Assembly (NCBI RefSeq): GCF_004803815.1
Contig: NZ_CP012544.1
Location: 1,488,001 to 1,552,000, forward strand
Source: Campylobacter showae
Lineage (GTDB): Bacteria; Campylobacterota; Campylobacteria; Campylobacterales; Campylobacteraceae
Direction: 5' to 3'
DNA length: 64,000 nucleotides
Positions 14,460 through 24,499 of the stretch are shown here, piece by piece; the stretch's first letter is position 1; each line of letters opens with the position of its first letter. The translations under genes were made by a program, and so were the position numbers. The notes below the pieces were generated by a model that was not told the origin of the DNA, did not search any database, and was given only the letters and a program-made list of their open reading frames with translations.

Positions 14460-16470
14460 ATCCTATTCCTGCTCTTTCGTTTGGTGCTTTATATTTAGGC
14501 TGAAGATCATAGTGCATTAGCGCTTCTTGGATCTCGTATCTGCCTTTGCCTTCGGCTTCCATTTTGGCGCGGATCTCATCGACCTGCGCTTGACGTACGG
14601 CGCTGTCCGGGTGCTCTATGATGTTACCCTTAGCTCCGTATCCGCGGAATGCCGGCGGAATTTCCATTTTCATAATATCAAGCGGCTCATACACGATAGT
14701 CGGTAGCGTATCGCCCTCTTTCCAGCTAGTTAGAGTTCTGTTTAGCCAGTTTAGGTCGTCGCGTTTCGGATAGTCCTCGCGGCAGTGCGCTCCGCGGCTC
14801 TCGGTGCGATCAAGCGCGCCTTTTGCGATACAAAGTGCTAGTTTTAGCATCTTCGGTACGCGGTAGGCTTCCTCAAGCTCAGGGTTGCCAAATGGCGCCT
14901 TGTTTGCGACTTTAACGTCTAAAGATTGTTTATAAAGCTCTTCTAGCTCTTTTACCGCTACGGCTAGACCTTCGCCGGTTCTAAAGATCGCTACGTGCTC
15001 CCACATGATGTCTTTCATCTTGTTTTTGATCTCAAATACGTTAAATTTGCCTTCTTTTTCGACAAGGCTCTTTAGATAGTCTTCCTCTTTTTTAACGAAT
15101 TTTTCGATGTCGTTAGTATTTATCTCGATCTCGTGTTTACCGCAGTAGTCGGCAAAATAATCTCCCACGATCATGCCCGCGACGACAGTTTCTGAAACGG
15201 AGTTGCCGCCTAGACGGTTAAATCCGTGCATATCCCAGCATGCAGCCTCGCCAGCACTAAATAAACCCGCTAGCGTCGGACTCTCGCCTGTAGGCTTAGT
15301 TTTGATGCCGCCCATAGAGTAGTGCTGCATAGGTAGGATCGGCGCCCAGCCTTTACCGCGCTGACGTCCGTTCTCGTCGGTATATACTTCGGTATCGGCA
15401 GGATCGATGCCGTTAAAGATTTCGCAAATTTCTTGAACGTCGCGCAAGTTTTTCTCGATGTGCTCGCGTCCTAGGATTGAGATATCTAGCCAAACGTGAT
15501 ATCCGTATGGGCTAGGCACACCTTTACCTGCGCGGATGTGCTCCATGATGCGGCGGCTTACGACGTCGCGGCTAGCTAGTTCTTTTTTCTCAGGTTCGTA
15601 GTCAGGCATAAAGCGATATCCGTCCACGTCGCGTAAAATTCCGCCGTCGCCGCGGCAGCCTTCTGTTAAAAGAATGCCAGATGGAACGATCGGAGTCGGG
15701 TGAAACTGCACCGCTTCCATATTTCCCAGTTGTGCAACGCCCGTCTCAAGAGCAATAGCAGCGCCGATACCCTCGCAAACTACGGCGTTTGTAGTGTGTT
15801 TATAAACCCTTCCGTAGCCGCCCGTAGCGATTAGCGTGCCTTTTGCGACGTACGCCGTGATCTCGCCGTTAACCAGATCGCGAACGATCGCACCGTAACA
15901 GCGGTTATTTGCGTGGATTAATGCGATAGCTTCTTTTCTATCGTGGATTTCGACGTTATGTTTTAGAGCTTCGTTTGCTACGGCAAAAAGCATCGTGTGA
16001 CCCGTAGCATCCGCCGTAAAGCAGGTTCTCCATTTTTTTGTACCGCCAAAGTCACGGCTGTGAATAAGTCCATGGACCTCTTCTTTTTCTACGATAGTCG
16101 TTTTTTGAGCGTTGATGATAGCGCTTCTTTCGCCTTTTGTTATACGAGTCCAAGGCACGCCCCAAGCGGCTAGCTCGCGGATCGCCTTAGGCGCGGTTTG
16201 ACAAAACATACGTGCAACTTGCTGATCACAGCCCCAGTCGCTACCTTTTACCGTGTCGGCAAAATGCACATCCTCGTTGTCGCCTTCGCTCATTTTTGAA
16301 TTTCCCAAAGAGGCTTGCATGCCGCCTTGCGCAGCTGCAGAGTGCGAGCGCTTAACTGGGATTAGGCTTAAAACTACCGTACTTAGCCCCCTTTCTCCAG
16401 CGGCAACGGCAGCTCGAAGCCCCGCTAGACCGCCTCCGATAACTAATGCGTCATAATATTTTACGTTCAT
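14452..16470 (-). CDS. frdA: Fumarate reductase flavoprotein subunit
   Basis: 672 residues, the catalytic subunit that reduces fumarate to succinate at the inner face of the cytoplasmic membrane. It has the Rossmann FAD motif [10 protein letters not shown] (12-21), the covalent FAD histidine in [10 protein letters not shown] (His43), the substrate-side HPTPIVPSG and TEGCRGDGG segments, and the C-terminal helical domain with [10 protein letters not shown]. Length agrees with epsilonproteobacterial FrdA (about 656-665). It starts 18 bases after frdC and overlaps frdB. Together with DctA and DcuC elsewhere in the window it supports fumarate respiration. Confidence 0.96.
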   Translation of the reverse strand: MNVKYYDALVIGGGLAGLRAAVAAGERGLSTVVLSLIPVKRSHSAAAQGGMQASLGNSKMSEGDNEDVHFADTVKGSDWGCDQQVARMFCQTAPKAIRELAAWGVPWTRITKGERSAIINAQKTTIVEKEEVHGLIHSRDFGGTKKWRTCFTADATGHTMLFAVANEALKHNVEIHDRKEAIALIHANNRCYGAIVRDLVNGEITAYVAKGTLIATGGYGRVYKHTTNAVVCEGIGAAIALETGVAQLGNMEAVQFHPTPIVPSGILLTEGCRGDGGILRDVDGYRFMPDYEPEKKELASRDVVSRRIMEHIRAGKGVPSPYGYHVWLDISILGREHIEKNLRDVQEICEIFNGIDPADTEVYTDENGRQRGKGWAPILPMQHYSMGGIKTKPTGESPTLAGLFSAGEAACWDMHGFNRLGGNSVSETVVAGMIVGDYFADYCGKHEIEINTNDIEKFVKKEEDYLKSLVEKEGKFNVFEIKNKMKDIMWEHVAIFRTGEGLAVAVKELEELYKQSLDVKVANKAPFGNPELEEAYRVPKMLKLALCIAKGALDRTESRGAHCREDYPKRDDLNWLNRTLTSWKEGDTLPTIVYEPLDIMKMEIPPAFRGYGAKGNIIEHPDSAVRQAQVDEIRAKMEAEGKGRYEIQEALMHYDLQPKYKAPNERAGIGYE

Positions 16471-16488
16471 TTTTTAAAGCTCCTTTTT

Positions 16489-17187
16489 CTAAAGACTGAT
16501 CCACACGAAATCAGCGATCAGCGCGATGACCGCGAGCACTCCAAAAACCGCAAATATCGCAGTTTTGGCTTTATTTCTTTTTGCGAACATCTCTTGTTTG
16601 TTTACTCCGTCGATGCTTATCCATTTTACGTATAGGCGGTACATTCCCACGCCGGCGTGAACAACCATAAATACAAGTAAAGCGAAGTAGAAAATTTCTA
16701 GTTGATGAAATGCAGCCGCTGATTTATCGGCAGTGATGTGTCCGCCAAATATTATATCGACTAGGTGCGCGCTGGCTGCGAAAAATAGAGCAAAACCGGT
16801 TAAAAACTGAAACCACCAAAGCGTAGTATCAAGGTGTTTCATACGGTCTTTATGACCTTTAAACATAATGTATTGTCTGTAGTTTGCAGGGAATTTCCTC
16901 ATCGCTAAAAACGCGTGAGCGATAAAAACGGCAAATATTACCGCAGCGATAACGTTAGTGATCCACCACGTAGCCTCGCCGAATAAAAATTTAGCCTCCG
17001 CAAAACCTACAACGGCGTTAAATGCGCCCTTGCCGAATAAAATGGTAGAGGTAAATACCATGTGACACAAAATAAAACAGGCCAAAATCAGTCCCGTTAT
17101 ACTTTGCCATCTGTCCCAAACGGCAGGAGTACGACTTTTTTTCGTATCCGCTTGCCTACCTAAGAAGCCCTCGATTAGCCCACTCAT
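16489..17187 (-). CDS. frdC: Fumarate reductase cytochrome b subunit
   Basis: 232 residues from ATG 17187, chosen because AGGAGG lies just upstream; an earlier ATG at 17217 lacks one. Five hydrophobic segments can be followed (starting near residues 20, 67, 110, 150 and 200), with histidines in the helices (for example CHMVFTS, AHAFLAM, SAHLVDI, VHAGVGMY) that fit the dihaem cytochrome b of Wolinella-type quinol:fumarate reductase. It oxidises menaquinol and anchors FrdAB. It is slightly shorter than the 256-260 residues I recall for Wolinella and C. jejuni. Confidence 0.93.
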   Translation of the reverse strand: MSGLIEGFLGRQADTKKSRTPAVWDRWQSITGLILACFILCHMVFTSTILFGKGAFNAVVGFAEAKFLFGEATWWITNVIAAVIFAVFIAHAFLAMRKFPANYRQYIMFKGHKDRMKHLDTTLWWFQFLTGFALFFAASAHLVDIIFGGHITADKSAAAFHQLEIFYFALLVFMVVHAGVGMYRLYVKWISIDGVNKQEMFAKRNKAKTAIFAVFGVLAVIALIADFVWISL

Positions 17188-17292
17188 GAGCCCTCCTATA
17201 AAATTGAAATAAATTATCATAACTTAAAAGAAAATTAAATTACGACACTATAAAAACGGCGTAATAGTATCGTAAATTACTTTAAAAACCTT

Positions 17293-18108
17293 TTAAAATT
17301 TTGTATATTTTTTATTTAAGATAATATAAAGGAAAATGCCGCACGCAAACATTAAAAAGGATAGTATCTGCCCCATAGATAAATTTAAAAATACAAAGCC
17401 GATACCGAAATCAGGCTCCCTAAAGAACTCGCAGACAAATCTTGCAAAGGTATAAAGTATGGCATAAAGAGCGATGAGTTCGCCGTCAAATTTTTTAAAT
17501 TTTCTATAAACAAAAAGGATAGCAAAAACCGCAAGCCCTTCTAAAATGGCTTCATAAATTTGCGATGGATGGCGCATCTGTCCCGCGACGTTGATCGCCC
17601 ATGAGACGTCCGTGATACGACCGAAAAGCTCTTGATTTAAAAAATTTCCTATGCGACCGAAAAAATATCCAAGCGGAATACTAAGCGCGACGAGGTCCAA
17701 AAGTTGCCACAAATTTTGCTTAAATTTACGGCAAAAGGCCCATGTCGCTATCAAAAACCCGACCACAGCGCCGTGATAGCTCATGCCGCGGATACCGACG
17801 AATTCGCCGTTGTGAAAGGGGTTAAAAATCTGCCAAGGGTGAGTGAGATAATAAGCGGTATTTGGATCGTAAATGACGATGTAGCCAAGCCTCGCGCCCA
17901 GTATCACGCCGATTTCCACCCAAAAGAAATAGTTATCAAGCAGCGAATTTGAGATTTGCATATTATCGCGCTTGACGATAAATTTAGCCACCCCGAGCGC
18001 CACGAGTAGCGCCAGGACGTACATTATCCCATACCAGTGCACCTTGATGCCAAACAGCTCAAACGCAACGGGATCAAAATTTATATAAAAGTCGTTCCAC
18101 CAACTCAT
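17293..18108 (-). CDS. lgt: Prolipoprotein diacylglyceryl transferase
   Basis: 271 residues. This integral membrane enzyme moves diacylglycerol from phosphatidylglycerol to the lipobox cysteine of prelipoproteins, the first step of lipoprotein maturation. The Lgt signature [14 protein letters not shown] is present around residue 150, along with [10 protein letters not shown] near the N-terminus, [11 protein letters not shown], and several transmembrane helices. It overlaps the upstream TorD-like gene by four bases. Length and motifs are standard. Confidence 0.96.
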   Translation of the reverse strand: MSWWNDFYINFDPVAFELFGIKVHWYGIMYVLALLVALGVAKFIVKRDNMQISNSLLDNYFFWVEIGVILGARLGYIVIYDPNTAYYLTHPWQIFNPFHNGEFVGIRGMSYHGAVVGFLIATWAFCRKFKQNLWQLLDLVALSIPLGYFFGRIGNFLNQELFGRITDVSWAINVAGQMRHPSQIYEAILEGLAVFAILFVYRKFKKFDGELIALYAILYTFARFVCEFFREPDFGIGFVFLNLSMGQILSFLMFACGIFLYIILNKKYTKF

Positions 18109-18662
18109 CTAGGTACGACTTTGACTTTTAGCGTATTTTCGATACCGCTCGCAAAATCCTCGAAAAGATAACCCATAGCGCGGTAAAATTTACTTTTTGC
18201 TTCGTTTTGCAGGACGGGGGCCAGCTTTTTTGCGTACGGTAGCAGATACGAGCTTAGCAAAACGCCCAAAATTTCCTTCGTCTGTTCGTCTTGTTTTAGC
18301 TCGACGACGGAGGAGAAAAACGAAAGCTCGTTCGTTAGGCTATCAAGCGCGCTGACGTTTAAATTTGGGCTAAATTTGCACTTTTTATAAAAGCCCTCTA
18401 GCCGCGCTTTATCGCCCTCGAAAAAAAACTCCGCGTTAAAATATTTTTTCAAATTTGCGAAGTCCTTTGCGATCTCTAGGGTGCTTTCAGTTTTTATCGA
18501 CTCCTCGTATAGCGCGCGCCCTTTGGCGTTTGCTTCGCTATCGTTTGTTATTATCCATTTCGGATTTTTATTTAGCTCGCTAAAAAGCTTCGCGCTCGGC
18601 GGCAGAGCGAAATTTAACGCAAATATCCTTGCGATCACGGCGTAAAATTTACCCAAATTCAT
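18105..18662 (-). CDS. Probable TorD/NarJ-family chaperone
   Basis: 185 residues, all helical, without signal or membrane segment. The C-terminal half ([16 protein letters not shown], then [18 protein letters not shown] and [14 protein letters not shown]) follows the 'ELxFLxxLL...HLLPWxxxFAxxL...FYRxLAxLxxxFL' pattern of TorD-type chaperones, which help insert molybdopterin into oxidoreductases and check Tat export. No such oxidoreductase lies next to it; it overlaps lgt by four bases. Identity is by pattern only, and the client is unknown. Confidence 0.5.
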   Translation of the reverse strand: MNLGKFYAVIARIFALNFALPPSAKLFSELNKNPKWIITNDSEANAKGRALYEESIKTESTLEIAKDFANLKKYFNAEFFFEGDKARLEGFYKKCKFSPNLNVSALDSLTNELSFFSSVVELKQDEQTKEILGVLLSSYLLPYAKKLAPVLQNEAKSKFYRAMGYLFEDFASGIENTLKVKVVPR

Positions 18663-18711
18663 CGTTTTCCTTTATGTTTTTTGCGGGATTTTACAAAATT
18701 TAGGCTAAATT

Positions 18712-20874
18712 TTAGATTTGCTTAAATCGTAATCTGATCGAATTTAACACGACCGTGACCGAGCTAAAACACATCGCCGCAGCCCCATAAACAGGCGTTA
18801 GCATGAGCCCCAAAGGTGCCAAAACTCCCGCTGCAACCGGGATGCAAACGGCGTTATAAACAAACGCCCAAAATAAATTTTGCTTTATCGTTTTCATCGT
18901 TTCTTTGGCTAAATTTATCGTAGAAACCGCGCTTTTTAGGTCATTTTTTACTAGCACTACGTCGCCGGCCTCTTTTGCGATGTCTGCGCCGCTACTCATC
19001 GCGATACCCGCATTTGCTTGTTTTAGCGGGGCGGCGTCGTTGATACCGTCGCCCACAAACAGCACCGCACCCTCTTCTTGCAGACGTTTTATGGTTTCAA
19101 ATTTTTCATTAGGCAGCATGCCAGCAAAGACCTTTTCGATGCCCAACTTGCCAGCCACGTTTTTAGCGGTGAAGGCGTTATCTCCGGTTAGCATTACGGG
19201 CGTTACGCCGGCATCTTTTAGGCTTTGCATAGCCTGCGCGGCATCCTCTTTTATAGTGTCGCTAAGCGCAATAAATCCAACGTAAATTTTATCCACGGCC
19301 GCGAGTACCACGCCGTTTCCTTCGTTTTGCGCTTTGGCGATTTGCTCTTTAGCCTGCGCGCTTATTTCTACGCCAAGCTCGTTTAAAAGAGCCTCGTTGC
19401 CTGCTATCACGCTATCATCGTCGCTCTTTACGCCGCGTCCCGCGATATTTTCAAAGCCCTTTTCGTCGCCTAAAATTTTAAGCCCCAGCTCGCTTGCGTA
19501 TCTAACGATCGCAGCCGATATCGGATGCGAGCTTTTGGCTTCTAGAGCGGCGATTATGGCTAAATTTTCATCGTTTATATCGGTAAAATTTACTGAAATT
19601 TCGCCCTTGGTTAGCGTGCCCGTTTTATCAAATACCGCGTATTTTACGTTGCCAAGCACCTCTAAAACCTCGGGATTTTTGATGAGGATTCCGTTTTTAG
19701 CGCCCAGAGATAGCGAGGAGACGATAGCTATCGGAGTAGCAAGCCCTAGCGCGCAAGGACACGAGATAATCAGCACGCAAACCGCACTTAGCACGCCTTG
19801 CAGCGCATTTCCCGTAATCGCAAACCACGCAAAAAACGTAACGACGGCGATAGCTATCACGCTAGGCACGAAGATATTTGCCACGCGGTCGGCAAAGCGG
19901 CTAATAGGCATCTTTTTGCTCGACGCATCGCTTAAAAGCTCTAAAATTTGCGACAAAAGCGTCTGGCTAGCAAGCTTTGTAACCTTTACGTTTATGTAGC
20001 CGTTGACGTTTATAGTTCCCGCGTTAACCTCGTCGCCTTGCCTTTTATAGACGGGCAGGCTCTCACCCGTTAGCATCGAGGTGTCGATCTCCGCGCCGCC
20101 GTTTATCACGACCCCGTCGCAAGGTACCGCGTAGCCGCTCTTTACGACCGCGATATCGCCTATTTTTAGGCTCGCGGCGTCGACTTCTAGCGCGCTACCG
20201 TCTTTTTGTAGTACGAGAGCGGTCTTTGGCGACATATCCATGAGCGATTTTATATAATCGCCTGCGCGAGCTTTTGAGCGCTCTTCTAAAAATTTACCAA
20301 GCAGCACGAAAGCCGTTATCATGGCTGCGCCCGAGACGTAGAGGTGGCGCATGTTTTCAGGCAGGCGCTCGCCCGCGATAAAAACGCCCAGCGAATACGC
20401 AAACGCCGTGCTTGTTCCCAGCGCGACGAGTACATTCATGTCGAAATTTTTATTTTTCAGCGCGCCGTAAGCGTGGATAAAAAAGTCCCGCCCGCACGTA
20501 GCTATCGTGATAAAGGCAAGCGCTAGCATGATGGCTGATTTTGCCGCGCTTGGCTGCTCGCTCATCTCAAGTGCCATGATCACCGCGCTAAAGGCTGCGG
20601 CGGCTAGGAAATTTCGGCGTAAATTTAAGATATGTTTCTCGCGCTTGGCTTCAAATTCCGCCAAATCCTTTGCCACGCCATAGCCTAGTTTTTTTATCTT
20701 TTCCTCTATCGCGGCTTGTACTTCGGCGTTTTCGACGATAAATTCGCCCGAGCCGTTTGCGAAGCTGACCTTCGCGTCTAGTACGCCCGCGATCTTTTTG
20801 GTTACGCGCTCGATGGCGTTTGAGCAGTTTACGCAGGTCATGCCCGCGATGTTTAGTTTGATATTTTGCATCAA
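18712..20874 (-). CDS. copA: Copper-exporting P1B-type ATPase
   Basis: 720 residues. It pumps Cu(I) from cytoplasm to periplasm. It has one heavy-metal-associated domain with GMTCVNC (Cys14, Cys17), the transmembrane metal site Cys-Pro-Cys (372-374), the phosphorylated Asp416 in DKTGTLT, TGES in the actuator, a soft-metal HP motif (SSHPISAA) and GDGINDAAPL in the nucleotide domain. CPC plus a CxxC N-terminal domain indicates copper rather than zinc or cobalt. It overlaps the copper chaperone gene by four bases; regulation by copper is likely but no operator is recognised. Confidence 0.95.
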   Translation of the reverse strand: MMQNIKLNIAGMTCVNCSNAIERVTKKIAGVLDAKVSFANGSGEFIVENAEVQAAIEEKIKKLGYGVAKDLAEFEAKREKHILNLRRNFLAAAAFSAVIMALEMSEQPSAAKSAIMLALAFITIATCGRDFFIHAYGALKNKNFDMNVLVALGTSTAFAYSLGVFIAGERLPENMRHLYVSGAAMITAFVLLGKFLEERSKARAGDYIKSLMDMSPKTALVLQKDGSALEVDAASLKIGDIAVVKSGYAVPCDGVVINGGAEIDTSMLTGESLPVYKRQGDEVNAGTINVNGYINVKVTKLASQTLLSQILELLSDASSKKMPISRFADRVANIFVPSVIAIAVVTFFAWFAITGNALQGVLSAVCVLIISCPCALGLATPIAIVSSLSLGAKNGILIKNPEVLEVLGNVKYAVFDKTGTLTKGEISVNFTDINDENLAIIAALEAKSSHPISAAIVRYASELGLKILGDEKGFENIAGRGVKSDDDSVIAGNEALLNELGVEISAQAKEQIAKAQNEGNGVVLAAVDKIYVGFIALSDTIKEDAAQAMQSLKDAGVTPVMLTGDNAFTAKNVAGKLGIEKVFAGMLPNEKFETIKRLQEEGAVLFVGDGINDAAPLKQANAGIAMSSGADIAKEAGDVVLVKNDLKSAVSTINLAKETMKTIKQNLFWAFVYNAVCIPVAAGVLAPLGLMLTPVYGAAAMCFSSVTVVLNSIRLRFKQI

Positions 20875-21074
20875 ATTTTCTCTATGACGCTAAATCCCAA
20901 ATCATCGAGCTCCTCTTTAAATTTCGCCTCGTCCTTGCCGTCTAAATTTACGCTCACGACCCTTGGTTCTACGCCAAGATCGACCTTTATCTCGCCGTAT
21001 TCGTCCTCAAGAGCGTTTTTTATGGTGTTTGCGCAGTTTTCGCAGTGGATATTAGCAACCTTAAATTTAGTCAT
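20871..21074 (-). CDS. copZ: Copper chaperone (heavy-metal-associated domain)
   Basis: 67 residues forming a single HMA domain (beta-alpha-beta-beta-alpha-beta) with the metal-binding CENC in NIHCENCANTI (Cys12, Cys15). It carries Cu(I) to the CopA N-terminal domain. It is translationally coupled to copA (ATGA overlap) and to the upstream acetyltransferase gene, so GNAT-copZ-copA form one transcript. The acidic insert (EEYGEIKVDLGVEPR-like) is a small deviation from typical CopZ. Confidence 0.88.
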   Translation of the reverse strand: MTKFKVANIHCENCANTIKNALEDEYGEIKVDLGVEPRVVSVNLDGKDEAKFKEELDDLGFSVIEKI

Positions 21075-21625
21075 CCTATCTCCTTTATCATATGGTAGTA
21101 TTTGTGAGAATTTATGATCATTTCGCAGTCGGCTTTAAAGCCCAAGCGCTCGTAAAAAGCCATAGTTTTTGGCTTTTTTTCATCAACGATGAGGGCTACT
21201 TTTTTGATATTTCGTTTAGGCGCGAGAGCAAAGATAAATTTGATCAGCTCTTTTGCGATACCTCGTCCGCGAAACCTCTCGTCCACTGCGAGACTATCGA
21301 TATATAGCTCATCCGCAAAGCACTCTGTCTGCGGAAATTTACCGCACCCAAGCATCTGTAAATGCGCCCTGATGGGCCCATCTAGCGCATCGATCTCGCC
21401 TCCGTCGTAAGCGCAAATCGCCCCCGCGATCTCGCCGTCAAATTTGCAAACAAAAACGTTGTTGTAGCTTAGGCGGTTTATCTCGCTTCTAAAAAATTTA
21501 TGCAAAATTTTATCGCTCTTAGCGGGATCGCTCACGCCGCTAAGCGTAAAAGCGATGTCCTCCATGGCTAAATTTAACAGCTCTATGCAGCGCGCGGCGT
21601 CGTCTTTTTGGGCATTTAAAATCAT
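21071..21625 (-). CDS. GNAT-family N-acetyltransferase
   Basis: 184 residues from ATG 21625; longer versions of the frame run into yebC on the opposite strand and are not credible. The GNAT acetyl-CoA motif is clear: LYIDSLAVDERFRGRGIAKELI (about 111-132, with R/Q-x-x-G-x-G/A as RFRGRGIA), then a beta bulge and AFYERLGF near the C-terminus. The substrate (protein, antibiotic or metabolite) cannot be told. It leads into copZ-copA with a four-base overlap; a link to metal resistance is not implied by the family. Confidence 0.82.
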   Translation of the reverse strand: MILNAQKDDAARCIELLNLAMEDIAFTLSGVSDPAKSDKILHKFFRSEINRLSYNNVFVCKFDGEIAGAICAYDGGEIDALDGPIRAHLQMLGCGKFPQTECFADELYIDSLAVDERFRGRGIAKELIKFIFALAPKRNIKKVALIVDEKKPKTMAFYERLGFKADCEMIINSHKYYHMIKEIG

Positions 21626-21742
21626 ACGAGGATTATAGGACTTAAAGCTAAATTTTTTGCTAATACGCTCAAAACCTCTCGTTTTTAAAAAAATGCAAAA
21701 TTTTTTTAGATATAATTGGGCAAAAATTTTTAAAGGAACGAA

Positions 21743-22450
21743 ATGGGACGAGCGTTTGAATATAGGCGCGCCGCGAAGGAAGCGCGCTGGGACAAGATGA
21801 GCAAGGTTTTTCCAAAACTCGCCAAAGCCATAACCGTGGCGGCTAAAGAGGGCGGCACCGAACCTGATATGAACCCGAAACTTCGCGCCGCGATAGCCGC
21901 AGCCAAGGCGCAAAATATGCCAAAAGACAACATCGACGCGGCGATAAAACGCGCTAACGGCAAAGATAGCGCGGATATCAAGACCATCTTTTACGACGGC
22001 AAGGGCGCTCACGGCGTGCAGATCATCGTCGAGTGTGCCACCGATAACCCGACTCGAACGGTCGCTAACGTCAAGGCGATATTTAGCAAAAACGGCGGCG
22101 AAATTTTACCTAGCGGAAGCTTAAATTTCATGTTTACGAGAAAGAGCGTTTTTGAGCTTGATATGCCGGCAAAAGAGCTTGACGAGATCGAGCTAGAGCT
22201 CATCGACTTTGGTCTAACCGAAATCGAGGAAGAAGACGGCGTGCTCTATATCTACGGCGATTACGCGAGCTTCGGAACTCTTAGCGAAGGCATCGAAAAA
22301 CTGGGCCTAGAGGCTAAAAAAGCAAGCCTACAATACATCGCAAACTCGCCGATAAGTCTAAATGAAGAGCAAATGAGCGAGGTAGAAAAGCTGCTCGACA
22401 AGCTCGAAGACGACGACGACGTGCAAGCGGTTTATACAAATATCGAATAA
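21743..22450 (+). CDS. yebC: YebC/TACO1-family protein
   Basis: 235 residues. YebC proteins are described as transcription regulators and, more recently, as translation factors easing ribosome stalling at proline runs. The N-terminus [21 protein letters not shown], then [12 protein letters not shown] and [14 protein letters not shown], are signature segments; domain 2-3 contains [19 protein letters not shown] and ends [15 protein letters not shown] precedes the start. It is followed after 14 bases by a cyclophilin gene, so they are probably co-transcribed. Confidence 0.94.
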   Translation: MGRAFEYRRAAKEARWDKMSKVFPKLAKAITVAAKEGGTEPDMNPKLRAAIAAAKAQNMPKDNIDAAIKRANGKDSADIKTIFYDGKGAHGVQIIVECATDNPTRTVANVKAIFSKNGGEILPSGSLNFMFTRKSVFELDMPAKELDEIELELIDFGLTEIEEEDGVLYIYGDYASFGTLSEGIEKLGLEAKKASLQYIANSPISLNEEQMSEVEKLLDKLEDDDDVQAVYTNIE

Positions 22451-22464
22451 ATTTAAGGAATAAA

Positions 22465-22959
22465 ATGAGAAACGACGAACTAAAAATCTACGACATCGAC
22501 GCAGCCGAGCTTGCTAAGCTCAAATTTGCCGTAATCCACACCGAAAAAGGCGATATGAAGCTCGAGCTTTACGGCGACGAAGCGCCGCAAGCGGTGACGA
22601 ATTTTGCCCAGCTAGCTAAAAGCGGCTTTTACGACGGATTAAATTTCCACCGCGTGATCCCAAATTTCGTGATCCAGGGCGGCTGCCCGCACGGTACGGG
22701 TATAGGAGGGCCGGGCTGGCGCATAAAATGCGAGTGCGTAGGCCAAAAACACAAGCATAAACGAGGAGCCCTATCCATGGCGCATGCAGGTCGCGATACG
22801 GGCGGCAGTCAGTTTTTCGTCTGCCACAGCGCGCAGCCGCACCTTGACGGCGTACATACGGTGTTTGGCCAGATCGTGGATGAGCAGAGCCTAAAGACGC
22901 TAGATAGCGTCAGACAAGGCGACAAGATAAACTCGATCGAAATTTTAGAGAGTTTGTAA
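22465..22959 (+). CDS. Cyclophilin-type peptidyl-prolyl cis-trans isomerase
   Basis: 164 residues, no signal peptide, so cytoplasmic. It catalyses proline cis-trans isomerisation in protein folding. Catalytic and substrate-site segments are present: [13 protein letters not shown] (Arg of the active site), [15 protein letters not shown] and [12 protein letters not shown]. Length agrees with PpiB-type enzymes. It sits 14 bases after yebC. The extra [15 protein letters not shown] loop ([12 protein letters not shown]) is a common variation in Campylobacterota. Confidence 0.92.
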   Translation: MRNDELKIYDIDAAELAKLKFAVIHTEKGDMKLELYGDEAPQAVTNFAQLAKSGFYDGLNFHRVIPNFVIQGGCPHGTGIGGPGWRIKCECVGQKHKHKRGALSMAHAGRDTGGSQFFVCHSAQPHLDGVHTVFGQIVDEQSLKTLDSVRQGDKINSIEILESL

Positions 22960-23075
22960 AATTTGATGAAATTTGCGCCGGCGGGTAAAATTTGACCAAA
23001 AATCGCCGCGATTTTATCTTTTTATATAAATTTATTTGTTAAAATAGCTTTTTAATAATTTTTAAAGGACACCTC

Positions 23076-24446
23076 TTGAACCCAAGCGTTTCAAACGCGG
23101 CAAAACCGCAAAAACCTTTTCTTATTAGAATGTTTACCAACCTAGCGTTTTGGGTGGTTTTCGGCATCGTCGCGGGCATCGCGGTCGGCATGATCTTCCC
23201 GGATCTAGGCATCGCGAGCAAGCCGGGCATTGACTACTTTATCAAAGCCTTAAAAGCGCTCATTGGACCGATCATTTTCCTCACGATCGTCTCAGGTATA
23301 ATCGGACTTGAGAGTATGAAGGAACTGGGCTCTATCGGACTTAAAGGATTTATTTACTTTGAGGTCGTTAGCACCATAGCTCTTGCCGTGGGAATAATCT
23401 TTGGCGAAACGCTAAAACCGGGTCACGATATGCACCTTGACTATACACAGCTTGATGCCTCTAGCGTAGAAAAATTTACGAGCCAAGCCTCAAATATAGA
23501 CGCAAATAGCGGAATTTTAGCGCATACGCTTCATATTTTACGCGGCGCTGTACCGGTTGACGGTATCTTCCCTTACGTGCATCTACTTGATCCGTTTATC
23601 AAATCAAACACGCTTCAAGTGCTATTTTTGGCAATCGTTACGGCTGTTGCGATCTCGTTTTTAAAGCACGACTATAAAAAGAAGATCCTAAAACCGCTTG
23701 AAATCGTTCAGCACTGGGTGCTAAAACTGCTTACGATTTTGATGCTATTTAGCCCGGTTGCGGTGTTTTCCGCGATGGCATTTTTGATCGGTAAATTCGG
23801 CATTAACTCGCTTTTGGGTATGCTTGAGCTACTTTTTGTTATGGCGATTGCAAGCTTATTTTTTATATTCGTCGTTCTGGGTATAATTTGCTATTTTGCG
23901 AAGGTCAATATCTTTAAATTTATGCGCTTCATCGCAAAAGAAGTCCTGATCGTATTTGCGACGAGCTCCTCAGAGACCGCGCTAGCTCCGCTCATGCAAA
24001 AGCTCGAAGCAGCAGGCATCCACAGGGGTGCAGTAGGGCTCATCATACCGACTGGATACTCGTTTAACCTCGACTGCACGAACATCTACCTATCGCTTAG
24101 CGTTATTTTCCTCGCTCAAGCCTTCGGTATCCCACTAACGGTCGAGCATTTGATACAAATTCTCGTCATCTTGATGGTAACGAGCAAGGGTGCGGTCGGC
24201 GTCACGGGCTCCGGATTTATCATACTTGCCGGTACGCTTGCCGCGCTTCCAAGCGCCGGTATTCCGGTGGTTACAGTTGCGGTGCTGCTTGGCGTGGATA
24301 AATTTATGTCCGAGATGCGCGCGGTCGGAAACCTCTGCGGCAACGCCGTAGGCTGCCTAATCATCTCGATCTGGGATAAAAAAGTAGATATGGAGAAATT
24401 CCGCTACGCGCTCGATCACCCGGACGAGTTTCACTTCCATTCGTAA
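23076..24446 (+). CDS. dctA: Dicarboxylate/amino acid:cation symporter (DctA-type)
   Basis: 456 residues from a TTG start with AAAGGA eight bases upstream. DAACS-family carrier in the inner membrane taking up C4-dicarboxylates (or glutamate/aspartate) with protons or sodium. The hairpin signature FATSSSETALAPLMQKLE (about 290-307), the substrate/cation segment GLIIPTGYSFNLDCTNIYLSL, and GVTGSGFIILAGTLAA are clear. The Cys in NLDCTN replaces the usual Gly. DctA-like specificity is the better guess because of the fumarate reductase genes, but GltP-like function remains possible. A strong terminator follows. Confidence 0.85.
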   Translation: MNPSVSNAAKPQKPFLIRMFTNLAFWVVFGIVAGIAVGMIFPDLGIASKPGIDYFIKALKALIGPIIFLTIVSGIIGLESMKELGSIGLKGFIYFEVVSTIALAVGIIFGETLKPGHDMHLDYTQLDASSVEKFTSQASNIDANSGILAHTLHILRGAVPVDGIFPYVHLLDPFIKSNTLQVLFLAIVTAVAISFLKHDYKKKILKPLEIVQHWVLKLLTILMLFSPVAVFSAMAFLIGKFGINSLLGMLELLFVMAIASLFFIFVVLGIICYFAKVNIFKFMRFIAKEVLIVFATSSSETALAPLMQKLEAAGIHRGAVGLIIPTGYSFNLDCTNIYLSLSVIFLAQAFGIPLTVEHLIQILVILMVTSKGAVGVTGSGFIILAGTLAALPSAGIPVVTVAVLLGVDKFMSEMRAVGNLCGNAVGCLIISIWDKKVDMEKFRYALDHPDEFHFHS

Positions 24447-24451
24447 ATCTA

Positions 24452-24485
24452 AGGCGGTGGGCTTTTAGCTCATCGCCTCTTTTTT
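24452..24485 (+). terminator. Rho-independent terminator after dctA
   Basis: AGGCGGTG (24452-24459) pairs with CATCGCCT (24471-24478, one G-U), with an extra inner GGC/GCT contact, followed by CTTTTTTT. It begins five bases beyond the stop codon. Confidence 0.85.
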
Positions 24486-24499
24486 CAAACTACTCAAAT

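Noticed and set aside
19334-19999. 221-codon rightward ORF inside copA
   Set aside because: It is antisense to a fully conserved P-type ATPase; codon shadow.
21626-22012. N-terminal extension of the GNAT protein
   Set aside because: It overlaps the yebC start on the other strand and has no homologous character; ATG 21625 is the better start.
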